Origin: Ralstonia sp. 25mfcol4.1
Lineage (GTDB): Bacteria; Pseudomonadota; Gammaproteobacteria; Burkholderiales; Burkholderiaceae
Direction: 5' to 3'
DNA: 64,000 nucleotides
NCBI RefSeq assembly: GCF_900104095.1
Contig: NZ_FNJO01000012.1
Location: 21,208-85,207, forward strand
How positions within the stretch are numbered: the stretch's first letter is position 1; each line of letters begins with the position of its first letter. Positions 50,305-60,025 of the stretch are shown here, one piece after another. The position numbers and the translations under genes are program-made. The notes beneath the pieces are model-generated. The model was not told the origin of the DNA. It saw nothing but the letters and a program-made list of their open reading frames with translations, and did no database searches.

Positions 50305-53300
50305 CGTTTGATGGCTTCGACGGGATCGCCGGCCGGCGCGCTGGCGCCTTCCGCGGTGGCGCCGGCCGCCGCATTCCGGCGCCGGCCCGAATCGCCGGCG
50401 AACAGCGTATCCCAATTGTTGAACCGGCGGTTGAACAGCACCGACAGGCCGTTGATCGATCCGCCCTTGGCAATCAGCGACCAGCGCCGCGAGAACGCCC
50501 AGGTCAGCTTCACCACGTTCGATGCCGATGTCAGGCTTTGCTCGTAGCCGACCGAAATCTGGTCGGACACCGCCTTGCCGATGCTGACCACCTGCTGGTC
50601 GTTCAGGCCGGCGGTGCTGGGGCCGATCGAGAATTCGTCGATGCCGAAATGCGACACCACGCTCTTGCCGGCCTTGCCGCCGATCATGCCCAGCGCCGCA
50701 CCGCCGATGGCGCCGCCACTCAGCTGTCGCTGCTGGCTGGACCCCGCGCTCTCGGCGCCGTAGCCGAACATCAGCCACGACAGCTTGTCTTCGTCCGGCA
50801 CGTTCGGCTCCGACACCAGCCGCACGCGCGGCAGCCGTACCGTGCCCGTGACTTCCACGCCCGCTTCCACCTCCTGGTTGCGGCGCAGGGCGCGGATGAA
50901 CATGTTCGGGTTGTCCACCGGACCGTTGAAGTTGATCGTGCCCCGGTCGATATCGAGCTTGCGGCCGAAGGCCTCGTACGTGCCTTCCACCACGCGCACC
51001 GTGCCCGTGGCCCGCATCGGCGCCAGCGGCTCGCTCTTGATGCCAAGCTGGCCGGCCAGCAGGATGTCGGCGCCGGCGCCACGGAAGCGGAAGTTGTCGC
51101 CCAGGTCGATCGTCACGTCGATCAGCGGGCTGAAGCGGCTGGCCGGCTTGGATTCGGGGACCACTGGCGTGGCGGCGGTCTTCAGTTCGCGCTCGTCCTT
51201 GCGGCGCACCACCACCACGTCGTCGCCCAGCACCGGCGCGCTGGCCTTGGGCAGGTCGAACAGGCCGCGATCCACGCGGAACTTGCCACGGATGGCGATC
51301 AGCTTGTTTTCGTTGGCGATGCCGGCCTCGCCGGACACGATCAGCGTGCGCTCGGGGCTGGCAAACAGCTGGAGCTTGTCGGCAACGATGCGGCCGGTCA
51401 GGTTCGGATCGGTTTCGCCCAGCTTCACCGCGCCGGTGGCCGTCAGCGTGCCGTCGCCGCCCCGGAATCGCACCTGCTTCAATTCCACGGTGTTCTGGTC
51501 CAGCACCACGTGCACTTCGCCGTCGGTCAGCCGAATGCCCAGGTCGTAGAGCGTGATGCCGATCCCGTTGCCGTCGATGGCGCCGGTCAGCAGCGGATTG
51601 CCCACCGTGCCGGCCAGTTGTAGCGCCGCGGCCAGCTTGCCTTCGAGCGCGTACTGCGGGCCGCTGAGCGCCTCCAGCGATTTCAGGCGCGGGATGTCGG
51701 CCGTGACCGTGCCGCCGAGCGTCGATCCCGGCCCCACCGTCAGCAGGCCCTGTTCGCTGACCAGCCCCGCCGATGCATCGACGGTCACCTTGCCGATCCG
51801 TTGCGACGTGCTGCCGCCGCGCAGCGTCACGCGATTGCCGCTGAACTCGGCCCGCAGCGCCGTTTCGCCCAGGCCCAGGGTCGTCCAGCCACGGCCCGCA
51901 TTGACCGACGCATCGCCGCCGCGGCGCCGGATCTCGGCAAACCCGGTGGCGGTTTCGGCAAGGCTCAGGTTCCAGCCGCCATCGAGCACGAGGTCGGAGC
52001 GCACCGGCAGCGATTCGCCGGTGAACGTCTCCACCAGCTTGATGATGTTCCCTACCTCCACGCCGTTGAAAGCGCCCTGCGTGCGGATGCGGCCGTGATC
52101 GAACTCGAAGCCTTCGATATTCATCGTCGCGCGCTCGAACTGCAGCCGCGTCTGGCCCAGCCGGATATGGCGGTCCGCCACCATCAGCTGGGTGGGCGAG
52201 ACGAGCCGGACCTTGGCCGTGCCGCTCTCCTCCAACGTGCGGATCGTGCCGGCCCAGCCCTGGTCGCCGCGCCAGGCGCCCTGCCCCGACAGCGACAGCT
52301 GCAGCGGGCGCTCGTGCATCGTGCCGGCCGCCTTGGCGTCGAACGTGTGATCGGCCTGGGTGCCGCTCAGGTTGGCATCGAGCGTCCGGACCGTGGCCTG
52401 CGGACCGTGATAATCGCGCGCGGCCAGTTGCGCCGACAGCGTGCCGTTCAGCCCGCCGCGCAGTTCCACGTGGCCATTGGCGCTGGCCACCTTGTGCGGC
52501 CCCACCACCAGCGATTGTGCGCTGTAGTCGCCCACCACCTCGGGCTTCTTCAGCGTGCCCGTGACCACCGCGTCCACCTTCGCGCGGCCGCCGACGCCGA
52601 ACTTCAGGCGATCGAGCTGCGGGGCGTCGATGTTGACCTTGAGGCTATCCCCGCGTGCGCCGAAACTGCCGTTCAGGTTCACCTGGTTGCCGGCCATCAG
52701 CAGCGATGCCTGGCTGGGCAGCAGGCGCTCGCCCTCCAGCCGCACCTTGCCGTTGCCGGTCATCGGCAGCCCCGCGTATTCGCTCTCGCCCAGCGCGAAG
52801 TCGAGCGCCACACGTAGCACTTTCTCCAGCGATCCCTTCGTTGAAAATTCGGCGTTGATCCGGCCCGGCGCCACCTTGGCCAGCCGTGCCGGATCAAAAT
52901 TGGCGAGCTTGCCCTTGAAGTCGAACGGTTGCTCGTCCTTCAGCCCGAGCTTGCCGTCGGCGGTGAGCGTGCCGCTGCCCAGGCCTGCCCGCAGCGCCTT
53001 CAGCGTGATCGCGTCTTCGTCGATCCGGGCATCGGCAAACAGCTTGATCTCGCCGCCGGCCACATCCAGCGCCACGCTCTGGCGGCCCGGTTCGAGCCGC
53101 AGGATCACCGGGCCGGACAGGTTCGTGGCCACCATGCCCGTATGCAGCGCGGCGGCGTCGAGATGCCGGACATCGAGATCGAAGCCGCCCCGCCCTTCGC
53201 GCAGGGTGCCCTGGCCGACGATCTCGGCGCGCCCCGGCAGCTGGATCCGCAGGTCGCGCAGCGTCTGCGTCAATTCGCTCAGCTCCACGCGCGCCTGCAC

Positions 53301-54410
53301 GGCATGCACGGGCAGGCGTTCCTTGTCGATCGGGCCCGGCTCCAGGTTGCGCACGGTGACTTCGCCGGCCACGGCCAGCGGGTTCTTAGTGGGGGCCACC
53401 GGTGTGGGAACGGGCGCCGATGCCGACGCGGCCGATGCGGCGGCCACGGCGCTGGCGGTCGATTCACCGGGCTTCGGTTTGGCCACCTCGGGCGGCGGCG
53501 GCACCGATTCCACCGGGCGCAGATCCGCATGGACGGTCAGGTTGGCCTGGGGCGCGGTGGGGCTGAACAGGCGCGGGTTGATGCGCTCGCCATCGATAAT
53601 CAGGTGCGTGAACGGCACCTTGCCGAACGGCGTCACATCGGCATTGCCGCGCGCCCGGATACGGTCGCCGTTGGCTTCCAGTTCGGCACGCAGTTGCTCC
53701 AGCGATCCGCCGGCCGTGGCGGACACCGCATAGGTTTCCTCTTTCCAGCGGCCCTCCAGCAGCGCCTCGGCCGTCAGCGGGAACGGCGTCCTGCCGCCGA
53801 TCTGCGCATTGGCCTGCAGCTTGCCGTACGGCGTGACGAGCTTGTCCACGACCAAGCGATGGCGCTGGCCGTCGCTATGCAGCGCGCCGGACAGGTCCGA
53901 CAGCACCAGCGGAGTCGACGTGGCGGCCGGCCCCTGCAGCAGCGACAGCTCGCGGACGGTCAGCGTATCCACGTCGACCGCCAGCGGCAGTTCCAGCGAC
54001 TGCGGCATCTTCGCCGGCTCGGTGCTCGGCGGGGAAGCCGGCAGGCGCGCGTCGATCTTGCCCAGCTTCAGCCATGCCACATGCAGCTGCGCGGGCGACC
54101 ACGACACCTCCCACTTTGCGTCGATCCGGTCGATGGTGACGCGCGTATCGCCACTGGCGAATACCACATCGTGCAGTCGCAGCCCGCTGGTCACGGTGCC
54201 GCCATCGAACTGGCCGGCGAGTATCCCGGCCGACAGCCGGGTGGCCACGTTCCACAGATGGCGGGTGCCGGTCTCGGTGCGCAGCGCCGTCACGGCCGTG
54301 GCGACCAGCGCAATCAGCAGCACCAGCAGGATACCCAGCAGCCAGGCCAGCACCTTCCACACGCGGCGGCGGGGGCGGCGGGGCTCGGGCGGCGTGTCCG
54401 GCATGTTCAT
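50301..54410 (-). CDS. tamB: Translocation and assembly module subunit TamB
   Basis: A 1369-residue protein with a short basic N-terminus, one membrane helix (residues about 20-43) and a very long beta-rich periplasmic region of AsmA-like repeats. The C-terminal 300 or so residues form the DUF490/TamB domain, containing VRLPRVRLVSEPNVPDEDKL and GYGAESAGSS. An alanine, serine and proline-rich stretch near residues 300-338 interrupts the repeats. TamB spans the periplasm and works with TamA in outer-membrane assembly and probably phospholipid transport. Its ATG overlaps the tamA stop (TGATG). Confidence 0.95.
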   Translation of the reverse strand: MNMPDTPPEPRRPRRRVWKVLAWLLGILLVLLIALVATAVTALRTETGTRHLWNVATRLSAGILAGQFDGGTVTSGLRLHDVVFASGDTRVTIDRIDAKWEVSWSPAQLHVAWLKLGKIDARLPASPPSTEPAKMPQSLELPLAVDVDTLTVRELSLLQGPAATSTPLVLSDLSGALHSDGQRHRLVVDKLVTPYGKLQANAQIGGRTPFPLTAEALLEGRWKEETYAVSATAGGSLEQLRAELEANGDRIRARGNADVTPFGKVPFTHLIIDGERINPRLFSPTAPQANLTVHADLRPVESVPPPPEVAKPKPGESTASAVAAASAASASAPVPTPVAPTKNPLAVAGEVTVRNLEPGPIDKERLPVHAVQARVELSELTQTLRDLRIQLPGRAEIVGQGTLREGRGGFDLDVRHLDAAALHTGMVATNLSGPVILRLEPGRQSVALDVAGGEIKLFADARIDEDAITLKALRAGLGSGTLTADGKLGLKDEQPFDFKGKLANFDPARLAKVAPGRINAEFSTKGSLEKVLRVALDFALGESEYAGLPMTGNGKVRLEGERLLPSQASLLMAGNQVNLNGSFGARGDSLKVNIDAPQLDRLKFGVGGRAKVDAVVTGTLKKPEVVGDYSAQSLVVGPHKVASANGHVELRGGLNGTLSAQLAARDYHGPQATVRTLDANLSGTQADHTFDAKAAGTMHERPLQLSLSGQGAWRGDQGWAGTIRTLEESGTAKVRLVSPTQLMVADRHIRLGQTRLQFERATMNIEGFEFDHGRIRTQGAFNGVEVGNIIKLVETFTGESLPVRSDLVLDGGWNLSLAETATGFAEIRRRGGDASVNAGRGWTTLGLGETALRAEFSGNRVTLRGGSTSQRIGKVTVDASAGLVSEQGLLTVGPGSTLGGTVTADIPRLKSLEALSGPQYALEGKLAAALQLAGTVGNPLLTGAIDGNGIGITLYDLGIRLTDGEVHVVLDQNTVELKQVRFRGGDGTLTATGAVKLGETDPNLTGRIVADKLQLFASPERTLIVSGEAGIANENKLIAIRGKFRVDRGLFDLPKASAPVLGDDVVVVRRKDERELKTAATPVVPESKPASRFSPLIDVTIDLGDNFRFRGAGADILLAGQLGIKSEPLAPMRATGTVRVVEGTYEAFGRKLDIDRGTINFNGPVDNPNMFIRALRRNQEVEAGVEVTGTVRLPRVRLVSEPNVPDEDKLSWLMFGYGAESAGSSQQRQLSGGAIGGAALGMIGGKAGKSVVSHFGIDEFSIGPSTAGLNDQQVVSIGKAVSDQISVGYEQSLTSASNVVKLTWAFSRRWSLIAKGGSINGLSVLFNRRFNNWDTLFAGDSGRRRNAAAGATAEGASAPAGDPVEAIKR

Positions 54411-56293
54411 CAGAACGCCACCCCCAGCGAGATATGCGGCCGGAACTGCTTCTGCTGGATGCCGTAGCCGATATCGAGCTGCACCGGCCCCACCGGGCTG
54501 CGCCAGCGCGCGCCCACGCCCACGCCGTGGTAGATCTTGATGCCGCTCAGGTTGTTGGTGGCGGTGCCCATGTCCCAGAACACGGCGGCGCCCCATTCGG
54601 GCTTGAACCAGTACTGGTATTCCAGGCTGCCCGTGCCCAGGTAGCGCGCCGGCAGCACGCTCTGGCCGGACGGCGTGCCGATCGACTGGTAACTGTAGCC
54701 CCGGATCGAATCGGTGCCGCCCGCACGGAACCGCAGCGTGGCCGGAATCAGCGACGGATCGTTCGACGTCATGTCGGCACCCAGTTCCAGCCGCGCCAGG
54801 AACAGGTCGCGGTTGCCCACCGGCACGTACTGGCGGATCCGGCCGTACACGCGAAGAAAGGTGGCGTCGCTGAGCACGCCCTTGGCGGCCACGCCGATCT
54901 GGGTGTTGATCACGTTGCCGCGGCGCGGGAAGACCGGGTTATCCACGTCGCGGCGCGTCCACGCGAATGCCGGCACCAGCGCCTTCGAGTACTGCGAGGG
55001 TTCGCCGTATGGCGTCAGCACGTCGTAGTAGAAGTCGAGCGACACGGTGGTGTCGTACTTTTCGCGCGACCGCGAACGCTTCAGGCCGGCGCGCCAGCTC
55101 TTGGTGTCGGTGCTCTCGACATCGATCAGGCGTTCGTAGCTCGTATAGATGCTGTTGCGGTAGGTGTGCGGGTCCGGCGGCATCGCCATTTCCACAAACC
55201 CGTACTGGCGCTTCTGTTCGATCCGGGCCTGCGAGTCGAGCACCCAGGCGCGGTTGAACAGGTTGTAGTACGAATAGCGGCCTTCCACCTGGGCGCCGGT
55301 GTCGGTGGTGAAACCGACGCCGGAACTGAGCCGGTGCGTCGGATATTCGCGCACCTTCACCTTGACCGGCGCCGTCACCGTCTGCCGCTGCGCCGCGGCC
55401 TCCGCCGACGTGGCGGCGGGCGGCTCCTGCAGTTCGACCTGCACGTTCGAGAAATAGGGCTGGTTCTGGACCGCCCGCTGGAATTCCAGCAGCCGCTCCA
55501 CCCGGTAGGGCTCGCCCTCGTTCAGCGGATTCACGTTGCGGATGATCTGGGCCGGATAGCGGCGCGTGCCTTCGATCTCAAGCGGCCCGAGCACATAGGC
55601 CGGGCCGCTCTCGTATTTGGCCCGCAGGTCGGCGGCCTGCTCGTCGGGTTCGATGCGCGCCTGCGACGACGCCAGCCTGGCGCCGTAGTAGCTCTTGCTC
55701 TGCAGTTGCACCAGCGCGTCTTCCTTGGCCTTGTCCCAGTCGGCCTGCCGGAACGGCTGGCCCACGGGCAGCCCCCATTTCGCGCGCATCTGCTCCACCT
55801 GCTCGGGCGACAGGGTGGCGGCGGGGCCACTTACCTCGACATCGGCGCGCCGGATCACGGTGCGTGCGCCGGGATCCACGCTGATATGGACCACGCGATG
55901 GTCGCCCTGGCCTTCCACCGTGGCCTTGGTGACCGGGTCGAACCAGCCTTCGGTGGAAGCAAACTGGCGCACCTGGTCGCCCACGGTTTCCACCATGTAC
56001 TGGAACTGGTCGTCGGAAATATCGGTGCGGGTGGTGTAGCGCGACAGGTCGAGGTGTTCTTCGAGAATGTCCTTCAGCGCCTTGGGCGCGTCGATCTCGA
56101 CCTTGTACTGGGCCTTGGCGGCGTGGGCGGGCAGCCAGGGGGCCGCCAGCAGCATCAGGGCGATGGCCAGGGTGGCGGCATGGGTTGCGGCATGGGTGGC
56201 AACCACACGCGAGAGCCGGCGGGCACCGCCAAAGGTGCCTGGCGCCTTGGCTGGGGCGGGCTGTGCGGCCAAGCGGCCCAAAGCAATCGTCAT
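54410..56293 (-). CDS. tamA: Autotransporter assembly factor TamA (Omp85 family)
   Basis: A 627-residue outer-membrane protein. A signal-like hydrophobic segment ends in LPAHAAKA near residues 45-60. Periplasmic POTRA domains follow, from YKVEIDAPKALKDILEEHL onward, and the second half is a 16-strand Omp85 barrel with RFRAGGTDSIRGYSYQSIG as the conserved L6 motif (an RGY version of VRGF/Y). It ends in Phe, as outer-membrane barrels do. It works with TamB encoded next. I chose the ATG at 56293. An unusual THAATHAATLA repeat sits inside the signal peptide. No gene precedes it on this strand. Confidence 0.95.
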   Translation of the reverse strand: MTIALGRLAAQPAPAKAPGTFGGARRLSRVVATHAATHAATLAIALMLLAAPWLPAHAAKAQYKVEIDAPKALKDILEEHLDLSRYTTRTDISDDQFQYMVETVGDQVRQFASTEGWFDPVTKATVEGQGDHRVVHISVDPGARTVIRRADVEVSGPAATLSPEQVEQMRAKWGLPVGQPFRQADWDKAKEDALVQLQSKSYYGARLASSQARIEPDEQAADLRAKYESGPAYVLGPLEIEGTRRYPAQIIRNVNPLNEGEPYRVERLLEFQRAVQNQPYFSNVQVELQEPPAATSAEAAAQRQTVTAPVKVKVREYPTHRLSSGVGFTTDTGAQVEGRYSYYNLFNRAWVLDSQARIEQKRQYGFVEMAMPPDPHTYRNSIYTSYERLIDVESTDTKSWRAGLKRSRSREKYDTTVSLDFYYDVLTPYGEPSQYSKALVPAFAWTRRDVDNPVFPRRGNVINTQIGVAAKGVLSDATFLRVYGRIRQYVPVGNRDLFLARLELGADMTSNDPSLIPATLRFRAGGTDSIRGYSYQSIGTPSGQSVLPARYLGTGSLEYQYWFKPEWGAAVFWDMGTATNNLSGIKIYHGVGVGARWRSPVGPVQLDIGYGIQQKQFRPHISLGVAF

Positions 56294-56466
56294 CCGTCCT
56301 GGTGGCTCCCGAATCAAGTCGCTATTTGACCACACCACCGGCGCCGCAAGGCCATCCCGACGCCAAAATTCGGGTTTCAGGGGTCCGCACCGGCAGCCGG
56401 GCTTGCCGATACGGTAAAATCCTGCCCCGTCATCCCCAACGCCGCCCAGTGGGCACAGGTTTCATC

Positions 56467-56658
56467 ATGGCCATGTACGAATCGGATATCACCCAGTTCC
56501 TGAAGACGCTCAAGCAGGAGCGCCCGTCGCTGGAAGCGGAGCAGCGCGAAGGCCGCGGCCTGCTGTGGGACAAGGCCCCGATCGACCTCGACGAACGCGC
56601 CCAGGCCAACGCCTCGCGCGTGGCGCAGAAGCCCTACGTCTACTCGTCTGACAACTGA
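56467..56658 (+). CDS. DUF3460 family small protein
   Basis: A 63-residue soluble protein, MYESDITQFLKTLKQERP near its start and a C-terminus of YVYSSDN, matching the short betaproteobacterial DUF3460 family, whose function is unknown. It is the true product of a region whose longer open frame starts out in non-coding sequence at 56185; the ATG at 56467 is the natural start. It lies 32 bases before scpA and is probably cotranscribed with it. By analogy with neighbours, a link to chromosome segregation is possible but unsupported. Confidence 0.85.
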   Translation: MAMYESDITQFLKTLKQERPSLEAEQREGRGLLWDKAPIDLDERAQANASRVAQKPYVYSSDN

Positions 56659-56690
56659 ACGGCCCTCCGGCCACGCCGACGACCATCCCG

Positions 56691-57599
56691 ATGCATCCGA
56701 GCGATCCGCTGGACCCCGGCGCGCAGGAAAAACTGACGCTGCCCGTGGAGCTGCCCAGCGTGGCGCAGCCGGTCGGCGCCAGCGCCAATCCGGCCGACAT
56801 GGTCGACGGGATGGCATTCGCCCGCCTCTACGGCGAGCCGCTGTTCAAGCTGCCCCAGGATCTGTACATCCCGCCCGATGCGCTGGAAGTCTTCCTGGAG
56901 GCCTTCGAAGGCCCGCTTGACCTGCTGCTGTACCTGATCCGCAAGCAGAACTTCAACGTCCTGGACATCCCGATGGCCCAGGTGACGCGTCAGTATCTTT
57001 CGTACGTCGATCAGATCCGCCAGACCAATCTGGAACTGGCGGCCGAGTACCTGCTGATGGCGGCGATGCTTATCGAGATCAAGTCGCGCATGTTGCTGCC
57101 GGTCAAGAAGGCCGACAGCGACGAGGAAGCCGAGGACCCGCGTGCCGAACTGGTGCGCCGCCTGCTCGAATACGAGCAGATGAAGCTGGCCGCCCAGCGC
57201 CTGGACACCGTGCCGCAGCTGGGCCGCGATTTCCTGCGCTCGCAGGTCTACATCGAACAGAGCCTGGTGCAGCGTTTTCCCGATGTGGAAACGGTGGACC
57301 TGCAGTCGGCCTGGGCCGACGTGCTCAAGCGCGCCAAGCTGAACCAGCACCACAAGATCTCGCGCGAGGAACTGTCCGTGCGCGAGCATATGAGCCAGAT
57401 CCTGCGCCGCCTGCAGCACGCCCGCTTCATGGAATTCAGCGAGCTGTTCGAGGACGCGATCCGCTCCGGCAAGGGCGTGCCCGTGGTGGTGGTCAACTTC
57501 ATCGCCATGCTGGAGCTGTCGCGCGAGGCGCTGGTCGAGATCACGCAGGCCGAGCCATTCGCACCCATTTATGTGCGATTGGCGTACACGCCCGCCTGA
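56691..57599 (+). CDS. scpA: Segregation and condensation protein A
   Basis: A 302-residue kleisin. VFLEAFEGPLDLLLYLIRKQ near residue 75 is the conserved N-terminal winged-helix contact with SMC, and YLLMAAMLIEIKSRMLLP follows. The C-terminal FMEFSELFEDAIRSG and VNFIAMLELSREALVEI are the second conserved domain. It bridges the SMC heads in chromosome condensation and segregation. The N-terminal 65 residues are an unconserved extension. No scpB follows; panC lies 156 bases downstream, so scpB must be elsewhere. Confidence 0.94.
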   Translation: MHPSDPLDPGAQEKLTLPVELPSVAQPVGASANPADMVDGMAFARLYGEPLFKLPQDLYIPPDALEVFLEAFEGPLDLLLYLIRKQNFNVLDIPMAQVTRQYLSYVDQIRQTNLELAAEYLLMAAMLIEIKSRMLLPVKKADSDEEAEDPRAELVRRLLEYEQMKLAAQRLDTVPQLGRDFLRSQVYIEQSLVQRFPDVETVDLQSAWADVLKRAKLNQHHKISREELSVREHMSQILRRLQHARFMEFSELFEDAIRSGKGVPVVVVNFIAMLELSREALVEITQAEPFAPIYVRLAYTPA

Positions 57600-57755
57600 T
57601 CCTTCCACCCAGCGGAACAATTCCCCGCCAGGGCCGGGCCCGAACCGGCGCGGATGCTCTACAATCCGCCGACAGCCGGCCAATGCGTACCCAGAGAGCC
57701 GGCACGCCAGCTGCCACGCAGCGGCACGCTCCAACCACGACGGCACACCACATTC

Positions 57756-58598
57756 ATGAAAGTCATTCCTTCCATCCAGGAATTGCGGGACCAGTTGCGC
57801 GGCCAGAACCGCGTGGCGTTCGTGCCTACCATGGGCAACCTGCATGAAGGCCACCTGTCGCTGATGCGCCTGGCACGCCAGCATGGCGACCCCGTGGTGG
57901 CGTCGATCTTCGTCAACCGCCTGCAGTTCGGCCCGAACGAGGATTTCGACAAGTACCCCCGCACGCTACAGGACGACGTGGAAAAGCTGCAGAGCGAAGG
58001 GGTGTACGTGCTGTTCGCGCCGACCGAATCGGACATGTATCCGGTGCCACAGGAATACCGCGTGGAACCGCCGCATGACCTGGGTGACATCCTCGAAGGC
58101 GAGTTCCGCCCCGGGTTCTTCAAGGGTGTCTGCACCGTGGTGATGAAGCTGTTCTGCTGCGTGCAGCCGCGCGTGGCCGTGTTCGGCAAGAAGGACTACC
58201 AGCAGCTGATGATCGTGCGGCGCATGGCGCAGCAGTTCGCGCTGCCCGTGGACATCATCCCGGCCGAGACCGTGCGGGACGAAGACGGCCTGGCGCTGTC
58301 GTCGCGCAACCGGTATCTCGGCGAAGCCGAGCGCAAGGAAGCGCCGGTCCTGTACAAGACACTGCACGAGGTGCGCGACACCGTGCTGGGCAATGGCACC
58401 GTTGACCTGCTGGCCGTGGAGGCCGACGCGCTGGGCCGGCTGCAGGCACGCGGCTGGAAGCCCGACTATGTGTCGATCCGCAAGCGCAGCAACCTGCAGG
58501 CCCCGACGCGCGAGGAATTCGCCGCCGGCGAACCGCTGGTGGTGCTGACCGCCGCCAAGCTCGGCAATACGCGCCTGATCGACAACCTCGAAATCTAA
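57756..58598 (+). CDS. panC: Pantothenate synthetase
   Basis: A 280-residue enzyme. FVPTMGNLHEGHLSLM near residue 25 carries the HxGH ATP-binding motif in HEGH form, FGPNEDF and FGKKDYQQLMIVRRM follow, and GLALSSRNRYL is the KMSKS-like C-terminal motif. It joins pantoate and beta-alanine in coenzyme A synthesis. I chose the ATG at 57756 for family length; the frame is open upstream to 57654 with unrelated sequence. A TACAAT at 57660-57665 could be its -10 element, but no -35 is clear. Confidence 0.96.
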   Translation: MKVIPSIQELRDQLRGQNRVAFVPTMGNLHEGHLSLMRLARQHGDPVVASIFVNRLQFGPNEDFDKYPRTLQDDVEKLQSEGVYVLFAPTESDMYPVPQEYRVEPPHDLGDILEGEFRPGFFKGVCTVVMKLFCCVQPRVAVFGKKDYQQLMIVRRMAQQFALPVDIIPAETVRDEDGLALSSRNRYLGEAERKEAPVLYKTLHEVRDTVLGNGTVDLLAVEADALGRLQARGWKPDYVSIRKRSNLQAPTREEFAAGEPLVVLTAAKLGNTRLIDNLEI

Positions 58599-58619
58599 AG
58601 ATTCTCCGAGTCTTGACTT

Positions 58620-58646
58620 CTCTCTCCCTCAGCGCGGGAGAGGGAA
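58620..58646. repeat. Fragment of the interspersed palindromic repeat, copy D
   Basis: CTCTCTCCC and GGGAGAGG arms around a short TCAGCGC loop resemble the terminal hairpin of copies A and C. The core with TTCAAAC is absent, so this is a decayed or partial element in the 66-bp gap between convergent panC and the PepSY gene. It may act as a transcript-end hairpin. Confidence 0.4.
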
Positions 58647-58664
58647 GAACACCCCCGCCCCGCT

Positions 58665-59852
58665 TCAGGCCCGCTTCAGCCGCGCCTTTTCACGTTCCAG
58701 ATGGCGCTTGTGGCCGCTGCGGCGTTTCCACCAGATCAGCACGCCGGTCACGGCGAACGCCAGCGGCATCAGCCCGAATGCGGTGATGAACGCGCGGCCG
58801 TAGGTGCCGAACGCCTCGCCGGTATGCAGCGGGAACAGCCACAAGATCAACGCGTCGCCGGACCGGGCATCGCGGGGATCGCGCGCGCCGAGCGGCCGGC
58901 CGGTGTAGGCATCGAGCCAGAGCCGCGTGGCGCCGCTGTCTTCCTGCAGTTCGCCCTCCTGGCGCAGCCGCACCTCGTACGCATCGCCGGGCTTGCGCGG
59001 CAGGCTGATGCGCGTGACCTGCGCCCCCGGGAACTGCTGTTGCGCCGCCGTCATGGCCTGGGCCGGGGTGATGGCGTGCGCGCCGGCGGGTGGCGTATCG
59101 GACTGGTGCTTCACCTGCGGGCTCACGGTCATGACCGTGCTGATGATCGGCGTGACCCACTTCGGCAGGTTCAGATACCAGCCCGAGAACGCAATGGTGG
59201 CCAGCACGGGCGCCGCAAAGAAGCCTCCCGCACGATGGAAGGTATAGAAGAAGCGCGACCACGAACCGCCGTGCGCGATCCGCACAGACTGCTTCAGCGC
59301 GCGCAGCTTCATCCTGGGCCACCACAGCACCACGCCCATCAGCACCGTGAAGAACAGCACCATCCCGGTCACGCCGATGATGGTCTTGCCTGTGTCGCCA
59401 GACAGCAGGTAGCGATGCAGATGGAACAGCGTCGGCATGATCTGCTGACGCGACAGTCCCGGCACGCCAAACAGGCGCTCGCCCTTCACGGCCAGGGTGA
59501 TGGGGTCGATCATGACCTGCCGCGAGCGGCCCGGCATCGCCTCCGGCCCCTTGATCGGGTAGTAGGCGATGAACACGTCGTGTTCGTCGATCGGCAGCAT
59601 CAGCAGGTTGGGCTTGCCATACTTCGGATCCGCCATCAGCCTGGCCGTGACCGATTCCACCGTGGCCGCGCCCACCGGGATGCGCGTGGCCGATACCCCC
59701 TGCAGCAGGTCTGGATTAAGCCACTTGTCGATGTCGTCGCGCCACGAAATCAGCGTGCCGGTCAGGCCCATCATGACGAACAGCAGGCCGAAGACCAGCC
59801 CGATATAAAGGTGCAGCTTGACGAGAACGGTACGCAGACGACCGGAGACCAT
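58665..59852 (-). CDS. PepSY-associated transmembrane protein
   Basis: A 395-residue inner-membrane protein with four predicted helices. The first, LHLYIGLVFGLLFVMMGLTG with the following TLISWRDD, and FHRAGGFFAAPVLATIAFSG are signature PepSY-TM segments. A PepSY domain lies in the periplasmic loop (GDAYEVRLRQEGELQEDSG). Relatives sit next to TonB-dependent ferric siderophore receptors and some act as ferric reductases, but there is no iron gene here. The isolated position leaves the role open. I chose the ATG at 59852. A long open frame upstream is not supported. Confidence 0.85.
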   Translation of the reverse strand: MVSGRLRTVLVKLHLYIGLVFGLLFVMMGLTGTLISWRDDIDKWLNPDLLQGVSATRIPVGAATVESVTARLMADPKYGKPNLLMLPIDEHDVFIAYYPIKGPEAMPGRSRQVMIDPITLAVKGERLFGVPGLSRQQIMPTLFHLHRYLLSGDTGKTIIGVTGMVLFFTVLMGVVLWWPRMKLRALKQSVRIAHGGSWSRFFYTFHRAGGFFAAPVLATIAFSGWYLNLPKWVTPIISTVMTVSPQVKHQSDTPPAGAHAITPAQAMTAAQQQFPGAQVTRISLPRKPGDAYEVRLRQEGELQEDSGATRLWLDAYTGRPLGARDPRDARSGDALILWLFPLHTGEAFGTYGRAFITAFGLMPLAFAVTGVLIWWKRRSGHKRHLEREKARLKRA

Positions 59853-60025
59853 GGGAGTCTTTCTTATGAAATGCGGCGTTTGATGCACACATGAGGCGGC
59901 TTTCGCCATGCATCTGTGCGGCACCGCCCAAATGCAAATGCGAAGAATTCGCGATTCTAGCAGCGAGCCGCTAAGATCGTGGACGCGCCATCCATTGCGC
60001 CCATCCCGTGCCGCCCCGCCCTGCC

